Part shown: positions 46,228-52,741 of the stretch, one piece after another
Layout of the letters: each line of letters opens with the position of its first letter
Numbering within the stretch: the stretch's first letter is position 1
Assembly (NCBI GenBank): GCA_029256725.1
Contig: JAQSXJ010000058.1
Location: 1 to 52,741 of the forward strand
Length of the DNA: 52,741 nt
Source of the DNA: Anaerocolumna sp.
GTDB lineage: Bacteria; Bacillota; Clostridia; Lachnospirales; Lachnospiraceae
Reading direction: 5' to 3'
Made by a program: the position numbers and the translations under genes
The notes under the pieces: model-generated
Told to the model about the DNA's origin: nothing
Database searches by the model: none
The model's input: the letters and a program-made list of their open reading frames with translations, nothing else

Positions 46228-46926
46228 ATGAGAAAAATAGGTATTATCGGAGCAATGGAAGAGGAAGTAAATCAGCTGAAAGACTGCATGGCAGAAGTTA
46301 AAGTTGTTAAAAAAGCCGGTATGGAATTCCTTGAAGGAGTACTTGAGGGAAAAGCGTGTGTAGTGGTACGCTCCGGTATTGGTAAAGTTAATGCGGCAGT
46401 ATGTACACAGATACTGATAGATGATTACAGTATCGATCTTGTCATAAATACCGGAGTAGCCGGTTCTTTAAAGGCAGAGATCAATATTGGTGATCTGGTA
46501 ATATCAGAAGATGCGCTTCAGCATGATATGGATGCTACAGGTTTTGGTTATGGTTACGGCGTGATTCCAAGAATGGAGACCTCTGTATTTAAAGCAGATG
46601 AAAACATTACTTCACTGGCGGTGAGGGTATGCAAGGAAGTAAATCCTGATATCGGTGTATTTAAAGGAAGAGTAGTTAGCGGAGATCAGTTTATCAGTGG
46701 CAAAGAGAAAAAGGACTGGCTATCAGAGCAGTTTAAGGGGTTATGTACGGAAATGGAGGGGGGAGCCATTGCACAGGCAGCCTATTTAAATAATACCCCT
46801 TTTCTGATTATTCGGGCTATTTCTGATAAGGCGGACGACAGTGCTCATATGGACTATGGTGCGTTTGAAGAAAAGGCCATTGAACATACGGTTAAATTAG
46901 TAAAAGCATTTTTAAAGGAGCTGTAG
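46228..46926 (+). CDS. mtnN: 5'-methylthioadenosine/S-adenosylhomocysteine nucleosidase
   Basis: This 232-residue enzyme removes adenine from SAH and MTA in the activated methyl cycle. Motifs are IGIIGAMEEEVNQL (Glu), RSGIGKVNAA, INTGVAGSL, CTEMEGGAIAQA (ribose-binding Met-Glu) and RAISDKADDSAHMDY (catalytic Asp). The ATG at 46228 has GGGAG 5 nt upstream. Earlier in-frame ATGs at 46186 and 46216 are less likely. It has its own upstream region, shared divergently with the TSCPD gene. Confidence 0.95.
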   Translation: MRKIGIIGAMEEEVNQLKDCMAEVKVVKKAGMEFLEGVLEGKACVVVRSGIGKVNAAVCTQILIDDYSIDLVINTGVAGSLKAEINIGDLVISEDALQHDMDATGFGYGYGVIPRMETSVFKADENITSLAVRVCKEVNPDIGVFKGRVVSGDQFISGKEKKDWLSEQFKGLCTEMEGGAIAQAAYLNNTPFLIIRAISDKADDSAHMDYGAFEEKAIEHTVKLVKAFLKEL

Positions 46927-47074
46927 AATAATAGCTTGTCCGATATTTTGATATACAAAGGACGACATATTACCACTATAGGGAATAAAATACCAAGGGA
47001 AACGGTAAAATTTTTCGGGAAATTTTAAGCTTTTTACCAAAGCGAGGCTTTCTCTGTCAATGAAAAGTAAGAGT

Positions 47075-47136
47075 CCCCGCCTTTTCAAAGCAGTAATTAT
47101 TCGTTATAATAACTGTTAATAAATGGAAAGGCGGGG
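47075..47136 (+). promoter_or_regulatory. Hairpin that can cover the ribosome site of the next gene
   Basis: CCCCGCCTTT (47075-47084) pairs with AAAGGCGGGG (47127-47136). The right arm includes the only G-rich ribosome-site-like stretch before GTG 47143. If transcribed, the stem would hide it and could regulate translation. The other part of 46927-47142 shows no gene. Confidence 0.45.
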
Positions 47137-47142
47137 AATTTT

Positions 47143-48738
47143 GTGATTCGGACTTTATTTGATAACCATGTATTTATTTACATACTGCTGGCATTGGCAG
47201 GACTGGGAATGCTAATGAAGCTGGTGGTACAGATACTGTATTCAAAGCTCCTGAGAGCTTCTGAATCTATGGGTACCTCAAAATGTAAGCTGGCGCAGAA
47301 TATGAAAAAGAAATTCGAAGCTTACTACAAATTGAAGCTGGGTGTGAATAATGTGGATATCTTTGTGGATAAACACTTTTTTCACTATAAATTCTGTGGA
47401 ATTTATTTATCAACCTGGGAAACCTTATGTGGACAAGTTCTGGTACTAACCCTGTTAACAGGCGCTATCAGCACTATTTTAGGGCTAATTTACGAATGTG
47501 GAAAAAATCAAATATTAAGCACATTCTCTGTGGGTATCCTCTCCTGTGGTGTGTTGATATTTTTAGAAGGTGTGATTAATCCTGGTGGAAAAAAGGAAAT
47601 GATCAGGCTGAACATGAAGGATTACCTGGAGAACTCGCTGAAAGCCAGACTGGTACAAGAGGAAAATCAGCCGGAACTAATGGAACAGTATAAAAAGGTC
47701 TATCAACCGGATTCCTATCTGGCAACGGCCAGTGAGCCCAAGGCTTTTGTGAACAAACAGAAAAAGAAGAGTAAGAGCAGAGAAGCAAAACGTCTGGAGA
47801 AGCTTGGTGCGAAGGCCAGGAAGAAGCAAGAAGTTGAGAATAAGAGAAGAAGCAAAGAGCTTCTTAAGGCAGAAAAACTGGAGCGGAAAAATAACCTTAA
47901 ATCTAATAAGAAAAATCTCAAGTTAGAGAAGAAACAAAATGCAGAGAAATTAAAAGCAGAAAAGCTTGCAGCGAGAGAACTGATCAAGGTACAGGCGTTG
48001 GAAGACAAACAACGATTGAAAACAGATAAGCTTCATCAATTAGAAATCAAGAAGGCATTAAAACTTGAGAAGAAGACAATGAAGAACCCCAAAAATCAGA
48101 CAGTAGCCCAGTCGAAAAAGGAAACACTTTTACGTGAGGTACAAGGTAGAAGAGGTTTTGAGGGGAATCAGGCAAATTATGAAGAAGAGAATGCAGTAAA
48201 AGAAAGTGTAATAGAGAACAAATCTGACACAGCAGAGGTTGTATCTCAAAAAGCAGACATGGGATCAATCGAGTCTGAAACTATGAAAACATTGAAAGAA
48301 GAAAAGATAGCGAAAGCTATCATAAATACAGTGGCAGAGAAATTTGAAGCATCAGGAAAAATTGAAGTATCAGGAAAATTTGAAGCATCAGGAAAAAAAG
48401 AAGCATCAGAAAAAATTGAGATACCAGAAAAAATTGAGGCATCAGAAAAGAAAACTGCCGCCTCTGATAAAACATCAGTAAAAGAAGCAACAGTTACACA
48501 AATAAATACCAGAGGAATAAAATCTGCAAATATCAAAGAAGCTCAACCAAGAAGAGCTGAAGTTAATACAGTACAAGCAGGCTTAGAGAAAGGTAAAAAA
48601 GAAGCTTTATATAATGATAAGACCGCAGCAGCTATGGAAACCGGTAGAAGTTACAAGAATAACACTATGGCTGTAAAGCCTACCTCAGAAGAGGAAGAAA
48701 GGATAATAGCTGAAATTTTAAAGGATCTATTTGCATAA
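47143..48738 (+). CDS. Lysine-rich membrane protein with repeats, function unknown
   Basis: This 531-residue protein has three N-terminal hydrophobic segments (FIYILLALAGLGMLMKLVV; VLVLTLLTGAISTILGLIY; FSVGILSCGVLIFLEGVI) and a conserved cysteine/charged section, then a long, very lysine- and glutamate-rich tail predicted to be coiled coil or disordered. The 18-bp repeat at 48340-48447 encodes six copies of about K(F/I)EASG. The tail ends EEERIIAEILKDLFA, which looks like a genuine C-terminus. The start is GTG 47143. Its stop overlaps the PerR-Dps fragment. I do not recognise a characterised homologue. Confidence 0.75.
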   Translation: MIRTLFDNHVFIYILLALAGLGMLMKLVVQILYSKLLRASESMGTSKCKLAQNMKKKFEAYYKLKLGVNNVDIFVDKHFFHYKFCGIYLSTWETLCGQVLVLTLLTGAISTILGLIYECGKNQILSTFSVGILSCGVLIFLEGVINPGGKKEMIRLNMKDYLENSLKARLVQEENQPELMEQYKKVYQPDSYLATASEPKAFVNKQKKKSKSREAKRLEKLGAKARKKQEVENKRRSKELLKAEKLERKNNLKSNKKNLKLEKKQNAEKLKAEKLAARELIKVQALEDKQRLKTDKLHQLEIKKALKLEKKTMKNPKNQTVAQSKKETLLREVQGRRGFEGNQANYEEENAVKESVIENKSDTAEVVSQKADMGSIESETMKTLKEEKIAKAIINTVAEKFEASGKIEVSGKFEASGKKEASEKIEIPEKIEASEKKTAASDKTSVKEATVTQINTRGIKSANIKEAQPRRAEVNTVQAGLEKGKKEALYNDKTAAAMETGRSYKNNTMAVKPTSEEEERIIAEILKDLFA

Positions 48739-49090
48739 AAAGTGTGAGGCCCGTTTCGAGGCAGCAGTAGACTCCCATGGACATTTCAAGTGTGACCGAT
48801 GCGGCAGGATCTACGACCTGGATGTAATCGTACAACTAAAGCAGCCGAAAGAGCTGGAAGGATGTATTGTAAGGGAAGCAGCAACCTTAAAGGAAGTACC
48901 CAGTGAAGGAATTGACGGAAAATCCGTTGTAACATCGGTTCTGGCAGATTATGAAGTACTGATAAGAGATCTTCGTGCAGCAATTAAAGAGGCACAAGAT
49001 AATGAAGACGAAGTTTCTGCAGATTTGCTGATTGGTTTACTGGCAAAATATGAGAAGAATGTCTGGATGCTGGAAGCATATTTGAAATAA
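48731..49090 (+). pseudogene. PerR-Dps chimeric remnant (two internal deletions)
   Basis: The 119-residue frame joins pieces of two protein families. Residues ~4-45 (CEARFEAAVDSHGHFKCDRC, then GRIYDLDV) match the metal-binding middle part of PerR/Fur regulators, but the DNA-binding N-terminus is missing. Residues ~52-119 (ATLKEVPSEGIDGKSVV, YEVLIRDLRAAIKEAQ, ADLLIGLLAKYEKNVWML) match the C-terminal helices of Dps/ferritin-like DNA-protecting proteins, without their ferroxidase part. No ribosome site is visible and the frame begins in the 3' end of the previous gene. It looks like a perR-dps pair collapsed by deletions, or an assembly artefact. Confidence 0.72.
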
Positions 49091-49167
49091 GATATAAATA
49101 TAGGGAATAAGCAGAAGTTTGATTCCAATAAACATACTTCAAAATATATTTCTATAAAAATAGCACA

Positions 49168-49195
49168 AGCAGGGCAGCAATGCCCTGCTTTTTTT
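49168..49195 (+). terminator. Intrinsic terminator
   Basis: AGCAGGGCA (49168-49176) and TGCCCTGCT (49181-49189) form a perfect 9-bp stem with a GCAA loop, followed by TTTTTT. Confidence 0.9.
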
Positions 49196-49219
49196 GTCTC
49201 CCTGGTAATAAAAACTGTA

Positions 49220-49248
49220 TTGAATAACCTGCTTCACTCTGATAAAAT
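49220..49248 (+). promoter_or_regulatory. Promoter for pgi
   Basis: TTGAAT at 49220-49225 and TAAAAT at 49243-49248 have 17-nt spacing, about 55 nt before the pgi ATG. Confidence 0.55.
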
Positions 49249-49302
49249 AAAAACGAATGAAATGGTTAATAGTAAAATCAACAAAACGAAGGAGTGTAGA
49301 AC

Positions 49303-50652
49303 ATGAGCGCAAAAGTTACATTCGATTATTCGGCAGCAAAAAGCTTTCTTGCTGATACGGAAATAGAAATGATTGAAAAAGCTGTAGAAGGTGCCAAAGA
49401 AGTCCTGTTAAATAAGACTGGTGCAGGTAATGATTTCTTAGGCTGGATTGACCTGCCTGTAAACTATGATAAAGAAGAGTTTGCACGTATCAAAAAAGCT
49501 GCAGAAAAGATTCAGGGCGATACGGAAGTACTGTTAGTTATCGGTATCGGCGGTTCTTATTTAGGAGCGCGTGCAGCAATTGAATTTTTAAGACATAGCT
49601 TTTATAATTCCGTTTCCAAAGAAGTAAGAAAAACACCTGAAATTTACTATGTAGGAAACAATATCAGCAGCACATACATCAGCAGCCTCATTGAAGTAAT
49701 CGGTAACAGAGATTTCTCCATTAATATCATCAGCAAGTCCGGTACAACCACTGAGCCTGCTATTGCTTTCCGCGTATTTAAGAAGCTGTTAATAGAGAAA
49801 TACGGAAAAGCAGAAGCTGCGAAACGTATTTATGCTACAACAGACAAGGCAAAGGGAGCTTTAAAGAACCTGGCGACAGAAGAAGGCTACGAAAGCTTTG
49901 TAGTACCTGATGATGTAGGCGGCCGTTTCTCCGTACTTACAGCTGTTGGTTTATTACCTATAGCAGTTAGCGGTGCTGACATTACCGGTCTTATGGAAGG
50001 TGCAGCAGCAATGAGAGAGAGATGCTTAAAGGATGCCTTTGCTTCTAATGATGCATTATTATATGCGGCTGTCAGAAATATTTTATTAAGAAAAGGCAAG
50101 AGTATTGAAATTCTTGCAAACTACGAGCCTGCTCTTCACTATGTATCCGAATGGTGGAAACAGTTATTTGGTGAGAGCGAAGGAAAAGACCAGAAGGGCA
50201 TCTTCCCGGCGTCCGTAGATTTAACAACAGATCTTCACTCTATGGGTCAGTTTATCCAGGACGGACAGAGAACGATGTTTGAGACCATTATCAATATGGA
50301 AACACCTTCCCGTGAAATATACCTGGAGGAGGAAGAGGTAGACTTAGACGGACTTAACTACCTTGCCGGAAAGAGCGTAGATTTCATCAACAAGAGTGCT
50401 ATGAAAGGAACACTTTTAGCACATACGGACGGAGATGTACCCAATCTGATTGTAAATCTTCCTGACCAGAGCGAGAAATCCCTTGGAGAGCTGTTCTACT
50501 TCTTCGAGTTTGCCTGCGGAATCAGCGGATATCTCTTAGGAGTAAATCCTTTTGATCAACCCGGTGTTGAAAGCTATAAGGCGAACATGTTCGCACTTCT
50601 TGGAAAACCCGGCTTTGAGAAACAGCGCGAAGAATTATTAAAGAGACTGTAA
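49303..50652 (+). CDS. pgi: Glucose-6-phosphate isomerase
   Basis: This 449-residue glycolytic enzyme interconverts glucose-6-phosphate and fructose-6-phosphate. Motifs are [35 protein letters not shown] (sugar-phosphate loop), [17 protein letters not shown] (family signature), [14 protein letters not shown] and [15 protein letters not shown]. The length is normal for Firmicutes Pgi. AAGGAG lies before the ATG at good distance. The gene has its own promoter and terminator. Its C-terminus [13 protein letters not shown] is typical. It would link the sugar phosphates from the maltodextrin genes to glycolysis. Confidence 0.97.
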   Translation: MSAKVTFDYSAAKSFLADTEIEMIEKAVEGAKEVLLNKTGAGNDFLGWIDLPVNYDKEEFARIKKAAEKIQGDTEVLLVIGIGGSYLGARAAIEFLRHSFYNSVSKEVRKTPEIYYVGNNISSTYISSLIEVIGNRDFSINIISKSGTTTEPAIAFRVFKKLLIEKYGKAEAAKRIYATTDKAKGALKNLATEEGYESFVVPDDVGGRFSVLTAVGLLPIAVSGADITGLMEGAAAMRERCLKDAFASNDALLYAAVRNILLRKGKSIEILANYEPALHYVSEWWKQLFGESEGKDQKGIFPASVDLTTDLHSMGQFIQDGQRTMFETIINMETPSREIYLEEEEVDLDGLNYLAGKSVDFINKSAMKGTLLAHTDGDVPNLIVNLPDQSEKSLGELFYFFEFACGISGYLLGVNPFDQPGVESYKANMFALLGKPGFEKQREELLKRL

Positions 50653-50676
50653 GTAGAAGTTTATTTAGAAGTATAA

Positions 50677-50752
50677 AATAAGGCTCTGTGTAAAAGTTGT
50701 GGAGAGATTCAATGAATTCTTCCAACAACTTTGGCCCAGAGCCTTTTATTTA
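50677..50752. terminator. Bidirectional terminator between pgi and the M15 peptidase
   Basis: AAGGCTCTG (50680-50688) pairs with CAGAGCCTT (50737-50745), and AAAGTTGT (50693-50700) with ACAACTTT (50725-50732). T-rich tracts flank both ends. It lies between the pgi stop and the stop of the minus-strand gene. Confidence 0.75.
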
Positions 50753-51556
50753 TTTACTTTTCTGAAAATGCTGATAGTCTTTTAATGAATTCCAGGAACC
50801 ACCCCAGGTAAAGCCCCTTTTGGTAAAGGCTTTGTAGCAAATATCATTTTTTTTGATATAGTATTCATTGGACAGGCTTCTGTCTGTATATTTCTTTCCT
50901 GACGCTGGTGATACTACAGTTTTACCGTTTATTTTCTCAACGCAGGGATTGTATAGCGGATTAATATCCACTGCAAGCCCCATAGCATGTTTTGATAGAG
51001 TCTTTGAACCTGCGATGGTACGGTAATTAAAGGCTGAGGTATTGTTATCCTCCATAGAGGCTTCATCCTCCGCATCGTATTCATCAATTAAAACCATTTT
51101 CTCAATAGGGTATTTGGCTTTGTAAAGCTCCTTAAAAATTGCCAGAATGTCCTTAGAAATAGACTTGTTTACAATAAGCTCACCAATATGTGTCTTCTTA
51201 TCAAAGCCATAATACAAAACCCTGATATATCTTAAATCCGACAAGGGAATCTCTTTGTTTTCTTTATAGGAATTCCCGGTGATACGCTTCTTTACGGCTT
51301 TATTGATCTTACTGGAATAAAAGCCGGTGTTGATGCCGCCTTTCACCTGTGAGGTATTGATTACTGTGCCTGCCGGTAAGGCACTCAGAGAGCTTTTGGT
51401 CAAAAGACTCTCAGCGACAGCTTCTGAACTTTCAGAGGCAGCGAAAGATTGGCGGATATCCATACATGTAAAAATCAGTATAATTAGCAACGAACAGCTT
51501 AAAAAAAGCTTATTTCCGGAACGAAATATACATTTGGTACTTTTCTTGTTCTTCAT
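50750..51556 (-). CDS. M15 family D,D-carboxypeptidase/endopeptidase-like cell-wall enzyme
   Basis: This 268-residue secreted protein has a basic start (MKNKKSTKCIFR), a hydrophobic segment (KLFLSCSLLIILIFTCMD) and an M15 (VanY-like) catalytic domain. Zinc motif residues are SKHAMGLAVDINPL (His and Asp) and DYQHFQK (His). The middle contains IEKMVLIDEYDAEDEASMEDN, a family-typical helix before the metal site. It should act on peptidoglycan stem peptides outside the membrane. The start is uncertain: 51556 has no clear ribosome site, and in-frame ATG 51568 or GTG 51601 are alternatives. Confidence 0.87.
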   Translation of the reverse strand: MKNKKSTKCIFRSGNKLFLSCSLLIILIFTCMDIRQSFAASESSEAVAESLLTKSSLSALPAGTVINTSQVKGGINTGFYSSKINKAVKKRITGNSYKENKEIPLSDLRYIRVLYYGFDKKTHIGELIVNKSISKDILAIFKELYKAKYPIEKMVLIDEYDAEDEASMEDNNTSAFNYRTIAGSKTLSKHAMGLAVDINPLYNPCVEKINGKTVVSPASGKKYTDRSLSNEYYIKKNDICYKAFTKRGFTWGGSWNSLKDYQHFQKSK

Positions 51557-51826
51557 TTTTATACCCATTGCATACCGCAGGTCAGCCTGTGGTACTGCCA
51601 CGAATAATACAGGTTGAAAGCTGTATATTGTGGCATCCTTTCAAAACTTCTATTTTCTTTTAATATTACTCATTCAAAGCCTTGATAGAACTAGGCTTTA
51701 CCATACATAAGGTGAAAAATGTCTCACCAGGTAAGAATCTTAATACGGCATCCGATCCGCCTAAAATTCATCCAAGAATGTTCAATTTCCTGTGTTCACC
51801 TTAATAACTTAAGCAGGCAGGTATGC

Positions 51827-52096
51827 TTAATCTTCTTCTATCACATGAATCTCCAGGAAATCAAACTCAATATGATCAATAAAGTTATCCTGGTAAAATC
51901 TTACCTTATCGTGTTTCTTAAAGTCAGCGATGGTATTATCCAGCCATAAGGGCTTGGACAAATCGAACTTCAAACATATTTCATCCACTGCGGCAAAAAC
52001 CTTTTTGGTACGGTTTAAAGCAGGGTCCTCATTTATTATAACCACGTCTGACAGCATTCTGTTGTCTTTAAATATTTTTGCCCATAAGCGAAACAT
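51827..52096 (-). CDS. Hypothetical 89-residue protein
   Basis: The frame starts at ATG 52096 behind AAGGAG (about 9 nt upstream). The protein is soluble, acidic at the end, and begins MFRLWAKIFKDNRMLSDVVI, with VDEICLKFDLSKPLWLD and FIDHIEFDFLEIHVIEED. The good ribosome site and regular composition make it real. I do not recognise the family. The 225-nt gap between it and the M15 gene holds a small AAGGTGA/TCACCTT inverted pair but no gene. Confidence 0.7.
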   Translation of the reverse strand: MFRLWAKIFKDNRMLSDVVIINEDPALNRTKKVFAAVDEICLKFDLSKPLWLDNTIADFKKHDKVRFYQDNFIDHIEFDFLEIHVIEED

Positions 52097-52285
52097 GATA
52101 TACTCCTTCCTGATAAAACAGTTAAATTACGTTTAATTATACTTGCCATGGCTCTTATATTCAAGCAAATTAGCAGGGAATGTTTAGCGGTAACAGCAAT
52201 TGAGTGACGAATAATTACATAAAAACCTTATAAATAGGTCATCCTAGCATTAGAAATATAGGATGAATTAAAAAGGAGATTGAGA

Positions 52286-52498
52286 ATGAGCGAGTATAAT
52301 TTAATTAAAGGACCCAAAGAACCAATCGATGACGAGGATAATAAGGAGATACCTTATGTATTCCCATCCTTTATTCCAACACCGGGTGGCGACAGAATTG
52401 AAAATCGACCCGAAAGAGAAGAGTATCCGCCCTACAAGGAACCCATTCAAACGGATAGACCTTTGGAAATGGGAGATACAGGTGTGAAGGAATTTTAA
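52286..52498 (+). CDS. Small acidic proline-rich hypothetical protein
   Basis: This 70-residue protein (MSEYNLIKGPKEPIDDEDN ... FPSFIPTPGGDRIENRPERE) is rich in P, D and E and probably disordered. AAAAGGAG lies 7-10 nt before the ATG at 52286. No membrane segment or known domain was seen. A terminator follows at 52561. Function unknown. Confidence 0.6.
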   Translation: MSEYNLIKGPKEPIDDEDNKEIPYVFPSFIPTPGGDRIENRPEREEYPPYKEPIQTDRPLEMGDTGVKEF

Positions 52499-52560
52499 TT
52501 AGTATTAGCAGATACAGCAAGGTGTATGTAAATACAGATTGAATCTCATAACTCAAAAAG

Positions 52561-52637
52561 ATAAAAGCAACGGACAATATACTTATAAGATAAAGATGCT
52601 TATAAGACAATGTCTTCCGTTGCTTTTATTTTTTTTT
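52561..52637 (+). terminator. Long intrinsic terminator
   Basis: ATAAAAGCAACGGA (52561-52574) pairs with TCCGTTGCTTTTAT (52616-52629), with an inner CTTATAAG palindromic pair (52582-52589 and 52599-52606), followed by nine T. Confidence 0.85.
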
Positions 52638-52741
52638 GTTGACATACGGACGGAAAAATACACAAAACAGAAAAACTCATGCTTCATTTCAAGGGATAAG
52701 AAGTCCTAATTCTCTGAATATTTTGTGCTGGGCATATTCTA
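52634..52741 (+). repeat. Second copy of the 20-kb palindromic element, cut by the window end
   Basis: From TTTTGTTG and ACGGACGGAAAA to TTTTGTGCT and GGCATAT, this matches 20172-20276 over about 105 bp with few differences (the block AAGGGATAAGAAGTCC and AATTCTCTGAATATTT is identical). The right arm of the hairpin lies beyond the window. It is directly after a terminator T tract, as the first copy lies just after the malG terminator. Confidence 0.8.

Noticed and set aside
47715..48536. Several minus-strand open frames across the lysine-rich gene
   Set aside because: They are shadows produced by the A-rich, low-complexity coding strand and lack ribosome sites.

Overview
The window looks like chromosomal DNA of a motile, spore-forming, low-G+C anaerobe of the Lachnospiraceae (close in style to Lachnoclostridium or Clostridium phytofermentans). 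Supporting signs are AT-rich codon use, strong AGGAGG-type ribosome binding sites, TTG and GTG starts, a BofA/DUF2508 pair, a Gram-positive Tad/Flp pilus locus with DUF5702 and DUF6382-FHA proteins, and a large maltodextrin/glycogen locus. No tRNA, rRNA, CRISPR array, transposase or prophage gene was seen. This is read by eye; no database search was run.

Layout. 1-1.7 kb: a partial hypothetical gene and an M18 aminopeptidase. 1.77-2.24 kb: a consensus promoter followed by a gene-free, strongly folded stretch ending in a 210-nt long hairpin. 2.5-7.6 kb: flagellar filament block (broken DUF6240/FliK-like gene, flagellin, FliS-like chaperone). 7.65-26 kb: maltodextrin locus with two LacI-type regulators, cyclomaltodextrinase, 4-alpha-glucanotransferase, glycogen phosphorylase, an ABC importer (binding protein with a broken signal-peptide frame, MalF, MalG), a lipoprotein alpha-amylase, a debranching enzyme and an alpha-glucosidase. 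Together these would cut starch outside the cell, import maltodextrins and phosphorolyse them. The second LacI regulator has a consensus promoter and the operator GAAACCGTTTTC at its own start; the same 12-mer recurs upstream of the first enzyme gene.

26.2-39.1 kb: DUF2508 and bofA diverge, then a Tad/Flp locus runs co-directionally: prepilin peptidase, TadZ-like, TadA ATPase, TadB, TadC, a 58-residue Flp pilin, DUF5702, a TadE-like protein, a second prepilin peptidase, a second TadE-like protein, and DUF6382-FHA. A two-hairpin leader of about 80 nt is duplicated in front of two of these genes. 39.4-52.5 kb: housekeeping genes (glycerol kinase with an internal deletion, rhomboid protease, flavodoxin-SCP2 fusion, orphan histidine kinase, HIT protein, murG, TSCPD protein, mtnN, a lysine-rich membrane protein, a PerR-Dps chimera, pgi, an M15 peptidase and two small hypothetical genes).

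Main oddities. (a) At least four loci carry deletion-like scars: the DUF6240 gene, the lipobox of the maltodextrin-binding protein, the N-terminus of GlpK, and perR/dps collapsed into one short frame. These are either real genome decay or assembly errors, and reads would decide. (b) A family of long-hairpin repeats shares the loop motif AACTCGCT...GCTCAGACA (2.03-2.24 kb and 20.14-20.42 kb), and the 20-kb element has a partial second copy at the right end of the window. (c) A structured RNA candidate precedes the flagellar block. (d) A duplicated two-hairpin leader lies inside the pilus locus.
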